Assembly: GCA_937944885.1 (NCBI GenBank)
Contig: CALFBB010000025.1
Location: 1 to 64,000, forward strand
Source: an uncultured cyanobacterium
GTDB taxonomy: Bacteria > Cyanobacteriota > Cyanobacteriia > Thermostichales > Thermostichaceae
Direction of reading: 5' to 3'
Length of the DNA stretch: 64,000 bases
Shown here: piece after piece, positions 26,779-34,990 of the stretch
Layout of the letters: every line of letters starts with the position of its first letter
Position numbering within the stretch: the stretch's first letter is position 1
Program-made: the position numbers and the translations under genes
The notes under the pieces: model-generated
What the model saw: only the letters and a program-made list of their open reading frames with translations
The model's database searches: none
What the model was told of the DNA's origin: nothing

Positions 26779-27363
26779 ATGCTTGGCTCTATGTCTGATG
26801 CTGCTCCGCTAGCCTCTAGCAGCGATGCTGAGCTAATAGAGGCTCTACAGGCTAGGCAACCCATGGCTTTAAGTGTGCTCTACGACCGGTATGCCAGTTT
26901 GGTATACGGGCTAGCTCTCAAGATGATGGCCAATGTCAGCGACGCTGAGGATTTGGTTCAGGAGGTGTTTGTTACCCTTGGACAAGGAGCCAGCTATGAT
27001 GCGCGGCGTGGCTCCGTGAGCAGCTTTTTGTGTGCCTTAACCCGTGCTCGAGCCCTTGAGCGGCTACGTGCCCAGGAGAGTCAACACCCCTTTTGGAAAA
27101 GCTGGCAACCAACTTGCAGCGGTGAAAGCGTGAGAGCGGCTCCTTTTGAACAGCTATCTATGGAGGAGCGTCGCCAAGTGGTACGGGCAGCCCTTAGCCA
27201 ATTGTCCGACAACCAGCGGCAACTCCTGGAGCTACTCTACTATCAGGGGTTGACCCAAGCGGAAGTTGCCCGTCACTTGAGGATCCCCTTGGCAACGGTT
27301 AAAAGCCGCTCTCGCCAGGCGCTCTGTCAATTGCGCAACTCCTTGCAGACCCTACTCAGGTAA
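26779..27363 (+). CDS. ECF-family RNA polymerase sigma factor
   Basis: A 194-residue group-4 sigma factor. Region 2 is at about 35-100: LYDRYASLVYGLALKMMAN, DAEDLVQEVFVTL, and SSFLCALTRARALERLR. Region 4 is at about 135-190: LSDNQRQLLELLYYQGLTQ, EVARHLRIPLATVKSRSRQAL, a clear HTH for -35 recognition. The linker contains one Cys. The ATG at 26779 has GGAG upstream, and a second ATG lies at 26791. The next gene encodes a membrane anti-sigma factor, so release of this sigma probably follows an envelope signal. Confidence 0.92.
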   Translation: MLGSMSDAAPLASSSDAELIEALQARQPMALSVLYDRYASLVYGLALKMMANVSDAEDLVQEVFVTLGQGASYDARRGSVSSFLCALTRARALERLRAQESQHPFWKSWQPTCSGESVRAAPFEQLSMEERRQVVRAALSQLSDNQRQLLELLYYQGLTQAEVARHLRIPLATVKSRSRQALCQLRNSLQTLLR

Positions 27364-27411
27364 GGGATAATCCCGGGCGATCGTCCGCCAGTCGTGAGGA
27401 TTCTGTCTGTT

Positions 27412-28185
27412 ATGTCTGAATCTGCGGGATATCCTCTGGGTGAAGGCCAGGCTGAGGAAGACTTAGCCGGCTACCTGCTTGGGGATCTGCTTCCTGAAGA
27501 GGCTCACGCCCTTGAAGAACGCCTGCAGCAAGCTCCTCAACTGGTGGCAGAATTGCACACCCTACAGGAGACCCTGGAATTGTTGCCCTACGGGTTGCCA
27601 GGAGTGATCCCGCCTGCCACTTTGCGGGATCGGGTTTTGGCGGCAGTGGGCTTGGCCGGAGCACCCCTGCCCTTGCAGTCCGTTTTGCCTGTGCTTTCGG
27701 CCAGTCGATTCCAAGCTTGGTGGCGCTGGTTGGCGGGTTTGTTGGCGGTAGCTCTGGTGCTGCTGGCTCTGGATAATTGGCGGTTACGTCAAGCCTTACA
27801 ACTGGCTCAATTGGAATCGGTACGAGAGTTGGCCAATCTACTGCAACAACCGGGAGCCCGTTTGGTGAATTTGCAGGGGGAGGTAGGAGTGGCCAACCTG
27901 CTGTTTCAGGATGAGGAATGGCAGGAGGTGGTTTTGGCGGCAACCGATCTGCCCCCACTGTCCGCTGGGGAGCACTACCATCTTTGGCTGAGGCTGGATA
28001 ATGGGGATATTCTCTACTGCGGTGACTTTCTGGTGGATGCCTATGGCGGAGCTATGGCGGCGATGCGCCTGCCGCGTACCCCTGCTTCTGGAACCCGTGC
28101 TCAAGAGGCGTGGATTACAGCCCAGGCTCCTAGCAGTCCCCGCGAACCGCGTGGAAAACCCATCTTGATGGGCAGGATACAGTGA
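27412..28185 (+). CDS. RskA-type membrane anti-sigma factor
   Basis: A 257-residue single-pass protein. The N-terminal cytosolic part (EEDLAGYLLGDLLPEEAHAL, EERLQQAPQLVAEL) matches anti-sigma-K type sigma-binding domains. One transmembrane helix follows (WWRWLAGLLAVALVLLAL, about residues 102-120), then a periplasmic RskA domain (HYHLWLRLDNGDILYCGDFL). It presumably holds the sigma factor encoded 48 bases upstream at the membrane. The start ATG 27412 is preferred over GTG 27394. The stop overlaps the GTG start of the VanW gene, so the three genes form one operon. Confidence 0.85.
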   Translation: MSESAGYPLGEGQAEEDLAGYLLGDLLPEEAHALEERLQQAPQLVAELHTLQETLELLPYGLPGVIPPATLRDRVLAAVGLAGAPLPLQSVLPVLSASRFQAWWRWLAGLLAVALVLLALDNWRLRQALQLAQLESVRELANLLQQPGARLVNLQGEVGVANLLFQDEEWQEVVLAATDLPPLSAGEHYHLWLRLDNGDILYCGDFLVDAYGGAMAAMRLPRTPASGTRAQEAWITAQAPSSPREPRGKPILMGRIQ

Positions 28186-28832
28186 CCCAACCTTATCTAC
28201 GCAGAGGGTTTTTGGTAGCGGGGCCGTTGCTGGCTCTACTGACTTTGTGGTGGACGGATCCCACCCCGAGAATCCTCAGCCACTACGTCACCTCTTTGCA
28301 GCAGCGCAGCAGCTCCCAAATCCACAACATCCGCCAGGCCGCTCAAGCTTTGGATGGAGTTTACATTCAACCGGAGGCGACGTTCTCTTTTAATCGAGTG
28401 GTTGGGCCGCGTCGCCTGGAACGAGGGTACTTGCCGGCGCCGGTGTTTATGGTGGCGGAAACTGTGGATTCGCTGGGGGGGGGAATCTGCCAGGTTTCTT
28501 CCAGTCTTTACAATGCCGCCCTATTGGCCGGGCTGGAGGTGGTGGAGCGACATCCCCATTACACAGCGGTGGAGTCGGTACCTGCCGGCTTGGATGCCAC
28601 GGTTTGGTATGGTCTGGCGGATTTACGGTTGCGCAACCCTTTCCCCTGGCCAGTGCGCTTGCGGGTAAACATCCGAGGGCAGAATCTGGTTGTAACGGTT
28701 CGGGGCAGAGGATCGCATCCTGTCCCGCCTTTGTACGTGCAACACCATTGGTTAGATGACCAGCACCTGCAGGTGAGTGTGTACCGAGGAAATGAGCGGC
28801 TTTCCCAGGATCGCTATGTGATGCCTCGCTAG
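28182..28832 (+). CDS. VanW-family exported protein
   Basis: A 216-residue VanW-domain protein. The N-terminal hydrophobic stretch (GFLVAGPLLALLTLWW) can serve as signal or anchor. VanW motifs seen are ATFSFNRVVGPRRLERGYLP, GGGICQVSSSLYNAALLAGL and RHPHYTAVESVPAGLDATVW. The biochemical role of VanW is unknown; it is linked to cell-wall and glycopeptide resistance loci. The GTG start at 28182 overlaps the anti-sigma stop (GTGA), placing it in the sigma regulon. It ends two bases from the convergent tilS. Confidence 0.9.
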   Translation: MTQPYLRRGFLVAGPLLALLTLWWTDPTPRILSHYVTSLQQRSSSQIHNIRQAAQALDGVYIQPEATFSFNRVVGPRRLERGYLPAPVFMVAETVDSLGGGICQVSSSLYNAALLAGLEVVERHPHYTAVESVPAGLDATVWYGLADLRLRNPFPWPVRLRVNIRGQNLVVTVRGRGSHPVPPLYVQHHWLDDQHLQVSVYRGNERLSQDRYVMPR

Positions 28833-28834
28833 GT

Positions 28835-29851
28835 TCAGGACAACGGCTCCGGTTGATGCCGACCCTCCCTCCAGAGTAAACAATCTCCCTCTACCTGCAA
28901 CCAACCGCCGCCAGGGTAATCGGGAGTACGACTACCACGACCTGCGGGTAACAGACGGATCGCAGCTTCTACTTGGGTAAAGGTTGGGTGGTGGGGTAAG
29001 GTCTGCTCCAGAAACTGAAACAAGATTTGCCGCTGCAGGGCTAAAGGAGCCTTGCGCAAGGGATCCCGCAATAGCCTGGGCGGATCTGGCTGGTACAGGG
29101 TGGGCCAAAGTTGGGCCGCCTGGGCCAACACCAGCTCATGTTCCGCCTCTAGCAAAGAGGCCACACGGTTCAAAGCTGCTTCCAGTTGCGGATTGAGATG
29201 CTTTTGTAGATAGGGGATCACCTCTAGGCGCAGGCGATTGCGGGTATGGGATAAATCCTGATTACTGGGATCCGGCCAGACCGGTAAGGAATAGGCTTGG
29301 CAAAACTGCTCGGTTTCCTGACGGGAGACGGCCAACAAAGGCCGTACCAAACTAGGAGAATGGGGATCCCTAGCATCCAAGGGGCGCTGCCAATCCAGGC
29401 TGGTGAGCCCGCCTACGCCTGTACCTCGCAGCAAGTTGAACAAAAAGGTTTCCGCTCGGTCACTGGCAGTATGCCCTGCTACCACAGCCGAACAATTCCA
29501 TGTTCTTGCCCAGCGGGACAATTGTTGGTAACGCCAGGCCCTAGCCCCAGCCTCGTCCCGGCGAATGGGATCCGCAGTGGCCACCGCATGAGGTAAGCCC
29601 TGCTGCTCCAGCCATCCCTGCAAAAAGCGGGCGCAATCGGTTTCCGCCTCTGACCAGCGGTGATCACAGTGGAGAACAAACAGTTCCCACCCCCAGCGCG
29701 GTTGTAAATCCTGCAGGATCTTGAGCACACAAAAAGAATCTTGACCGCCAGAAAGCCCCACCAACAAGCGCTGACCGGGGTGAAGAAGCTGTTTCTGGCG
29801 GATGGTGCGCTGGACTCGCAGGTGTAGAGGAGAGAGCCTGGCCACAGCCAC
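28835..29851 (-). CDS. tilS: tRNA(Ile)-lysidine synthase
   Basis: Modifies C34 of the CAU-anticodon tRNA-Ile to lysidine, switching codon reading from AUG to AUA; essential in most bacteria. The 338-residue protein has the PP-loop ATP site LLVGLSGGQDSFCVLKIL (residues about 30-47), then VLHCDHRWSEAETDCARF, VVAGHTASDRAETFLFNLLR and LRLEVIPYLQKHLNP. It lacks the extended C-terminal domain of the E. coli enzyme, as many cyanobacterial TilS do. Upstream lies an unusual four-copy 14-bp repeat separating it from hrcA. Confidence 0.94.
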   Translation of the reverse strand: MAVARLSPLHLRVQRTIRQKQLLHPGQRLLVGLSGGQDSFCVLKILQDLQPRWGWELFVLHCDHRWSEAETDCARFLQGWLEQQGLPHAVATADPIRRDEAGARAWRYQQLSRWARTWNCSAVVAGHTASDRAETFLFNLLRGTGVGGLTSLDWQRPLDARDPHSPSLVRPLLAVSRQETEQFCQAYSLPVWPDPSNQDLSHTRNRLRLEVIPYLQKHLNPQLEAALNRVASLLEAEHELVLAQAAQLWPTLYQPDPPRLLRDPLRKAPLALQRQILFQFLEQTLPHHPTFTQVEAAIRLLPAGRGSRTPDYPGGGWLQVEGDCLLWREGRHQPEPLS

Positions 29852-29865
29852 ACTGGATCCCTTTC

Positions 29866-29920
29866 AACACAACAAGTTGAACACAACAAGTTGAACACAA
29901 CAAGTTCAACACAACAAGGT
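29866..29920. repeat. Four tandem copies of a 14-bp unit between hrcA and tilS
   Basis: AACACAACAAGTTG is repeated at 29866, 29880, 29894 (last base changed) and 29908 (partial). It lies 15 bases upstream of the tilS start, where transcripts from hrcA would run through. There are no spacers, so it is not a CRISPR. Copy-number variation could alter tilS translation (inference). Confidence 0.85.
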
Positions 29921-29928
29921 AAGCTCCC

Positions 29929-31113
29929 CTAGGCAAGGGCACGGCTGAGATGGGAAGCTACTGCCTGCACCGCCGCAATACTGCGCTCATAGGCCATCCG
30001 GGTCGGCCCCAACAGGGTGACTGTACCCAGGGGAGAAGAGCGACGGTGATAGGTGGAGGCAATCACCGTGCAGTGGTGCAGAGATTCCAGGGGATTTTCA
30101 CTGCCAATGTAGATGATCACAGGGATCCCGGAGTAACGGGGGTCCTGCGGTTTCTCTTCGTTATCTTCAGGAGGAGAACCTAATTTCGAGGATGAGGCTT
30201 CTGTTGTCTGGGGCCGGAGGCCTGTCATGTCTATGGGCCGGAGGCCTATCATGCCTTGCAGTTGCTGGGATCCCTCCTCGAGCAACTGCACCACCGCCTG
30301 AACTTGCTCGGCCTGGGAAAATTCCGGTTGTCGCATCAGCTCCGTCATGCCGGCGCTAAACACCTGCCCAAGGGGGGGCTGGAGATAGCGTTGCACCACA
30401 GAGCGCAGCAGCTGCTGTAACCAATGGCCGTAGGTGCGCAATTCTTCGTCTAGCTTCAACCAGCTCAAGTCTTGCAACTCTGCAAAGGTTTTGCCCCGCA
30501 GCTTGAGCGTAAGGAAGTTGCTGAGCAGTTGCAGCTCATCTTCTAGCCGGTCACTCGGCCAATCCGGTGGACTGACCATAGCTGAGTAGGTTTGGTAAGA
30601 GTCGGTTACCACCAGTACCATCACCCGCCCCGGGGAGACTGCCACCAATTGCACATGATGAATAGCAACCACCGGCCCCTGGGGCGGCGTGATTAGGGCA
30701 ATACAGCCACTCAACTGGGCCAAGAGCTGAGCTGCCCGTTGCAACAGGCTATCCAGGTTATCTCCCAATTGTCGGTTCAGCTGCTCCATCAAAGATTGCA
30801 GGGCAGGATAGGGAAAAAGTTCGGGTGTATCGTAAGGGATCCCGCTGCCAGAGGAAGAAAGCCTGGCCAGCAGATCATTGACATAAACCCGATAGCCAAA
30901 GTCGGACGGGATCCGTCCAGCGGAAGTATAGGGCTGAAAGAGCAATCCCACCTGTTCCAGGGTGGCCAAGTCGTTCCGAATGGTGGCTGTGCTGACTCCG
31001 AAGTCATAGGATTGGGCCAAGGTTTTGGATCCCACAGGCTCAGCTGTGGCAATGTAGCTGCGCACTGTTGCCCATAAGATCTTTCGCTGTCGGGGAGTCA
31101 GTTTGAGTCTCAT
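29929..31113 (-). CDS. hrcA: Heat-inducible transcription repressor HrcA
   Basis: Repressor of groE/dnaK class genes through the CIRCE element, tuned by GroEL. The 394-residue protein starts MRLKLTPRQRKILWATVRSY. It contains the winged HTH (SYDFGVSTATIRNDLATLEQ, PYTSAGRIPSDFGYRVYV) and the GAF-like dimerisation core (VQLVAVSPGRVMVLVVTDS). An extra charged linker near residue 300-325 (SSSKLGSPPEDNEEKPQDP) follows a small repeat, IGLRPIDMTGLRP. I found no CIRCE palindrome upstream of hrcA itself, so autoregulation by CIRCE is not supported here. Confidence 0.95.
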   Translation of the reverse strand: MRLKLTPRQRKILWATVRSYIATAEPVGSKTLAQSYDFGVSTATIRNDLATLEQVGLLFQPYTSAGRIPSDFGYRVYVNDLLARLSSSGSGIPYDTPELFPYPALQSLMEQLNRQLGDNLDSLLQRAAQLLAQLSGCIALITPPQGPVVAIHHVQLVAVSPGRVMVLVVTDSYQTYSAMVSPPDWPSDRLEDELQLLSNFLTLKLRGKTFAELQDLSWLKLDEELRTYGHWLQQLLRSVVQRYLQPPLGQVFSAGMTELMRQPEFSQAEQVQAVVQLLEEGSQQLQGMIGLRPIDMTGLRPQTTEASSSKLGSPPEDNEEKPQDPRYSGIPVIIYIGSENPLESLHHCTVIASTYHRRSSPLGTVTLLGPTRMAYERSIAAVQAVASHLSRALA

Positions 31114-31437
31114 GGCTGCTCAAAAAACAAAGTCAACACATCTACTAGAGATGAATCAACAGGAAGCTAGACTACGAAGCCATCTGAACCTTAAACCTTT
31201 ACCTCTATTTTTACGCCTTCGCGATAAATTGTGCCCGAGAAGCGCTAAGGGATTAATCCTGAGCGCGTCTGTTCCCTCGTTTATGCTTATGTAGCCTACT
31301 CCATACGGAGAAGCTGGGTAGAAGCTTGTCGGTTCCTTGGGCAGTTAGACTGGCTACCCGCGTCAGGCCCGGAGGTGGTAAAAGAAAGTAAGTTAGCGTC
31401 AGCTACGGATTCTGTTGGCTCCCTTTAGGTAAGCTCT
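31114..31437. other. Divergent intergenic region hrcA / ureA
   Basis: About 324 bases contain no gene. At 31304-31325 is a sequence shared with 51333-51351 (TACGGAGAAG, then GGTAGAAGC). A GTA-N10-TAC occurs at 31291-31306, but its spacing does not fit the N8 NtcA consensus. Promoters for ureA and hrcA should lie here. Confidence 0.5.
31304..31325 (+). repeat. Minor dispersed repeat, copy upstream of ureA
   Basis: TACGGAGAAG-CTG-GGTAGAAGC; the same sequence without the CTG occurs at 51333-51351 upstream of pilI. In both places an inverted CTCC/GGAG or CTC/GAG pair flanks the left end. Only two copies were seen in the window. Confidence 0.5.
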
Positions 31438-31740
31438 ATGCACTTATCGCCTCAAGAGAAAGACAAGCTGCTCATCTACTTGGCTGCTCAACTGGCACAG
31501 GATCGGCGGCAGCGGGGTCTTAAGCTCAATTACCCAGAGGCGGTGGCTTTTTTGAGTGCAGCGGTGCTGGAGGGGGCCCGAGAAGGCAAGACGGTAGCCC
31601 AACTGATGAGTGAGGGCTTGACCTGGCTGAGTCGAGAGGATGTCATGGAGGGAATCCCAGAGATGATCCCGGAGATTCAAGTGGAGGCCACTTTTCCCGA
31701 TGGCACGAAGTTGGTGACGCTACATCATCCCATTCGCTAA
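31438..31740 (+). CDS. ureA: Urease gamma subunit
   Basis: The small structural subunit of nickel urease, which hydrolyses urea to ammonia and carbamate. At 100 residues it is full length: [20 protein letters not shown] at the start, [20 protein letters not shown], and a C-terminal [15 protein letters not shown]. The start is ATG 31438. ureB follows after 58 bases. The catalytic alpha subunit (ureC) and accessory genes are not in the window; urease genes are often dispersed in cyanobacteria, so a complete enzyme elsewhere is likely but unproven. Confidence 0.96.
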   Translation: MHLSPQEKDKLLIYLAAQLAQDRRQRGLKLNYPEAVAFLSAAVLEGAREGKTVAQLMSEGLTWLSREDVMEGIPEMIPEIQVEATFPDGTKLVTLHHPIR

Positions 31741-31798
31741 GCCAGCTGGGATCCCTGAATTCAGAACTGGACAATTGAGACGGTTGGAGGTTGCTCCC

Positions 31799-32212
31799 AT
31801 GGCTCCTGCTCGTAAATCAAACCTCAAGCCTAGCGCTAAGGCGGAAACCGGCTTGGTACCGGGGGAGCTTCTGCTAGCGGAGGAACCTATCCAAGCCAAT
31901 CTTGGACGGGCTACCGTTACTCTGGAGGTGACCAACCGGGGGGATCGCCCCATCCAAGTGGGATCCCATTTTCACTTTTTTGAGGTGAACCGGGCCCTGG
32001 TGTTTGATCGGGCGGCCAGCTTTGGTATGCGTTTGAATATCCCTTCCGGCAACGCCGTACGCTTCGAGCCCGGACAAACCCATCAGGTAACTTTGGTGGC
32101 ACTAGGCGGCAAGGGATTGGTGCACGGTTTCAACAAGCTGACAGAGGGTAGCATCCGCTCAGCCAGCCAAAGACGGATCGCACTGGCACGGTTGCAGGGG
32201 TGGATGGGTTAA
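31799..32212 (+). CDS. ureB: Urease beta subunit
   Basis: Beta subunit of urease, 137 residues. The core is standard: [39 protein letters not shown], and a C-terminal [20 protein letters not shown]. About 20 extra basic residues ([18 protein letters not shown]) precede the core. The start ATG 31799 has GGAGG about ten bases upstream, whereas the open frame back to 31775 has none. It is co-oriented with ureA and probably in one transcript. Confidence 0.95.
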   Translation: MAPARKSNLKPSAKAETGLVPGELLLAEEPIQANLGRATVTLEVTNRGDRPIQVGSHFHFFEVNRALVFDRAASFGMRLNIPSGNAVRFEPGQTHQVTLVALGGKGLVHGFNKLTEGSIRSASQRRIALARLQGWMG

Positions 32213-32350
32213 GAAGCAATTTGCTCAGGGATAATTCCTCTGCAATTGTGCAGGGTTAAGCATCTGAACCGAGGCTCAGTCACATCCTCTTCTCAGTGCA
32301 GATCCGCAACAGTAGTGCTATCCTCTTTTCTTCCTCTAGGAGCCAGCACA

Positions 32351-32551
32351 ATGTCAGGGCGTGAAACGGTCTTGTGGATGTGGGTGCAAGGTTTAGGGTT
32401 AAATCTATCCGGGCTAGCTTTGTTGGCGGCAGCAGGTACCCTCTTGGGGCCGCTAGGCTGGACGGGAACGGGGGTAGCTCTTATACTGAAGCTAATCGGG
32501 GACGGGCAATTGGTACGAGGGTATTGGCTCTGGCAAAGCCAACAACGATAA
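32351..32551 (+). CDS. Small hydrophobic membrane protein, unknown function
   Basis: A 66-residue protein with two predicted membrane helices (LGLNLSGLALLAAAGTLLG and a weaker WTGTGVALILKLIGDGQL). It ends in a short polar RGYWLWQSQQR. The start ATG 32351 has AGGAG nine bases upstream; an earlier open extension lacks such a signal. I do not recognise a family. It lies between ureB and a DraG-like gene, but with a 138-base gap and probably its own promoter, so a urease link is not supported. Confidence 0.65.
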   Translation: MSGRETVLWMWVQGLGLNLSGLALLAAAGTLLGPLGWTGTGVALILKLIGDGQLVRGYWLWQSQQR

Positions 32552-32712
32552 CCGAGCTCCCAATCGTAGCAGGCGTCGGTTGCTTGATCGCCTCAGGTCT
32601 TTAGGGGTTTACAGGGACGGCAAAACTGAGGTCTAGGGCTCCTTGACACAGTTACTCAGTACATGCTCAGTACAGGAAAGATCTACGGGTTAAGCATGAC
32701 TGCAGAGTTGTC

Positions 32713-33657
32713 ATGCTAGAGCGATTTTGTGGTTCTCTGTTGGGCTTGGCGGTTGGAGATGCTCTCGGCACCACCCTGGAGTTCCAGCCACCTGGATCTT
32801 TCCCTCCTATCACTGATATGGTGGGGGGCGGCCCCTTTGGTCTCCCTCGCGGCTACTGGACCGACGATACTTCCATGGCCCTCTGCCTAGCGGAAAGCCT
32901 GCTCCATTGCCAAGGCTTTGACCCGGCTGACCAGATGAACCGCTATGTGCGCTGGTGGCAGACCGGTTATCTTAGCTCCACCGGACGCTGCTTCGGTATC
33001 GGCAATACTGTCAGAAGTTCTCTGGCCCGTTATTGCAGCAGCGGGGATCCCTATAGTGGCCCTACTTCCTCTAAAACAGCAGGCAATGGATCTCTGATGC
33101 GCTTGGCACCCATTCCGTTGTTTTTTGTCAGGGATCCCCGCCTAGCACTGCAGCGGGCTGCCGATAGTTCCCGCACCACCCATGCAGCCCCCACCTGCCT
33201 GGATGCCTGCCGCTACTACGCCGGGTTAATCATCGGGGCTCTGCAAGGGATCCCAAAGTCTGATTTGCTGGCCCCCTACTTTTGTCCCTTGCCGGAGGGC
33301 TGGGCCTCTCAACCTTTGGTGGGTGAGATTGCCGAGGTTGCTGCCGGGTCTTTTCAGCAGCGAAACCCTCCCCAAATTCAGGGATCCGGCTACGTGGTCA
33401 AGTCTTTAGAAGCAGCGCTCTGGGCTTTTTATCACAGCCAGAGCTTTGCCGAGGGTGCCCTTTTGGCAGTGAACTTGGGGGATGATGCCGATACCACCGG
33501 CGCCATTTACGGACAACTGGCCGGCGCCTACTACGGTGAGCCGGGGATCCCATCCTCTTGGCTGGAGAGCTTGGTGATGCGGGAGATGATCGCCAACTAT
33601 GCCACCCGGCTTTACAAGGCCGCCCTTGGCCCCAAGGGATCCCTACTCGGATCATGA
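32713..33657 (+). CDS. ADP-ribosylglycohydrolase (DraG) family protein
   Basis: A 314-residue, all-helical, binuclear-Mg hydrolase that removes ADP-ribose from proteins or other substrates. Metal-binding motifs are visible: GYWTDDTSMALCLAESLL (residues about 48-65), and NLGDDADTTGAIYGQLAGAY (about 255-275). The N-terminal GSLLGLAVGDALGTTLEF is also typical. No partner ADP-ribosyltransferase (DraT) or nitrogenase gene is nearby, so the target is unknown. It is convergent with the glycerol-dehydrogenase-like gene. Confidence 0.9.
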   Translation: MLERFCGSLLGLAVGDALGTTLEFQPPGSFPPITDMVGGGPFGLPRGYWTDDTSMALCLAESLLHCQGFDPADQMNRYVRWWQTGYLSSTGRCFGIGNTVRSSLARYCSSGDPYSGPTSSKTAGNGSLMRLAPIPLFFVRDPRLALQRAADSSRTTHAAPTCLDACRYYAGLIIGALQGIPKSDLLAPYFCPLPEGWASQPLVGEIAEVAAGSFQQRNPPQIQGSGYVVKSLEAALWAFYHSQSFAEGALLAVNLGDDADTTGAIYGQLAGAYYGEPGIPSSWLESLVMREMIANYATRLYKAALGPKGSLLGS

Positions 33658-33700
33658 CACCCCAATCTTTGCACGTGACCGGGTACGGGGTGCAGGTCCC

Positions 33701-34831
33701 TCAAAGTTTGGGTGTGGCAGGAGTTGCGCCGGTCAAATCGGTAGTGGTGAGAGCAACCAGGAGCGCTTCCGGGCTGACGGGAAAGGGCAAATGATGAATA
33801 TCCGAGTCGGCTTGGCAGGCTACCTGAGCTGCTTGCAGAAGTTCAGCGGATCCCAGATGAGCCAGGTGCAAATCTCGCAAATTGAGGGGTAAGCCCACCT
33901 GACGATACAACTCCATCAACTGGGTGCGTGCCGCCAAAGCCAACTGACTGCCCTGGAGGATCTCTTCTAGGCGCAATTGGGCCAAGATCCCGAAGGCAAC
34001 TTTTTCCCCATGCAAGGTGGCCCGCTGCCCCAACAGGTGCGTCAAACCATTGTGAACCGCATGGGCTGCCACCGTACGACATTTGGCCCCCCCCATCCCG
34101 CCGACAATTCCTGCCAAGCAAATACAAGCATCCACCACCTGCTTCCAGGCTACGCCACCAGGTTCTTGGAGGGCCGCTAAGGATCCCTGCAGCAGCAGAT
34201 CCCGCAAAACGCGAGCTTGTTGCACAGCAGCAATCACCAGGGCATCCTCAGAAGCACCACTGCTCACCGAAGACTCATACCACTTAGCCAAAGCATCTCC
34301 AATGCCGGCCACCAAGGTACGCGGTGGTGCCTGGCGAATCAGCTCGTAGTCAAGAATCAGGGCATCTGGGGCCTTGTCCAAGACTACATCTCGCTCAAAA
34401 GCGCCGGTATCGGAGTAAACATTAGACAGAGCACTCCAAGCAGCACAGGTGGCAGCAGAGGTAGGCACCGTAACAATCGGCAGCCGCAACCGGTGGGCAA
34501 CCAACTTAGCCGTATCCAGAGCCTTGCCCCCACCCACCCCCAGAATACCGGTGATGGCCTCCTCGATGGCCAGCGCCTGTAAGCGTCTCAACTCCGACTC
34601 ACTGCAGTCCACACCGTAGGTGGTCCAGTGGATTTGGGTGTGCGGATCCCGCGCCCAGTTGCGCTTCAAGGCCGGCTCTGCCACCGTCAGGGAGCGCTCT
34701 CCCCCAATCACCAACACCCGGGATCCCAGCACAGTTAGGGGAACTGCCTCCAAAATATGGTGGCCGCGATACACTCGGCCTGGAGCAGGAATGGCAACAG
34801 CAACATCCAACTCAGAAGGGGTGCTCAACAT
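33701..34831 (-). CDS. Iron-containing alcohol dehydrogenase family (glycerol dehydrogenase-like)
   Basis: A 376-residue NAD-dependent dehydrogenase of the GldA type. NAD-binding GILGVGGGKALDTAKLVAH and IVTVPTSAATCAAWSALSNV are clear, as is the metal site region IGDALAKWYESS, with HAVHNGLTHLLGQRATLHGE providing His ligands. Several family members act on other polyols, so the substrate is uncertain. ATG 34831 is preferred over TTG 34837. It lies 159 bases downstream of zwf on the same strand, in the place where many cyanobacteria carry opcA. Confidence 0.87.
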   Translation of the reverse strand: MLSTPSELDVAVAIPAPGRVYRGHHILEAVPLTVLGSRVLVIGGERSLTVAEPALKRNWARDPHTQIHWTTYGVDCSESELRRLQALAIEEAITGILGVGGGKALDTAKLVAHRLRLPIVTVPTSAATCAAWSALSNVYSDTGAFERDVVLDKAPDALILDYELIRQAPPRTLVAGIGDALAKWYESSVSSGASEDALVIAAVQQARVLRDLLLQGSLAALQEPGGVAWKQVVDACICLAGIVGGMGGAKCRTVAAHAVHNGLTHLLGQRATLHGEKVAFGILAQLRLEEILQGSQLALAARTQLMELYRQVGLPLNLRDLHLAHLGSAELLQAAQVACQADSDIHHLPFPVSPEALLVALTTTDLTGATPATPKL

Positions 34832-34990
34832 CGGCAATGCAGAAAAGGGCTATAGAGTAGCTTAGTATCCGGTAACACATAATCCTAGCGACACATCTTC
34901 TCTCCGGCATCCGCCTCCACCCATCGACCCTACACTTGGCCAGCAGGGGTAAGCAGACCCTAGGCTCCAGACGACAGACTTTATCCGAGA

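Noticed and set aside
29866-29920. Repeat array as a possible CRISPR
   Set aside because: The 14-bp units are contiguous with no spacers and no cas genes nearby.
31114-31437. CIRCE element or NtcA site in the hrcA/ureA gap
   Set aside because: No TTAGCACTC/GAGTGCTAA pair is present, and the only GTA...TAC (31291-31306) has a 10-base rather than 8-base spacer.
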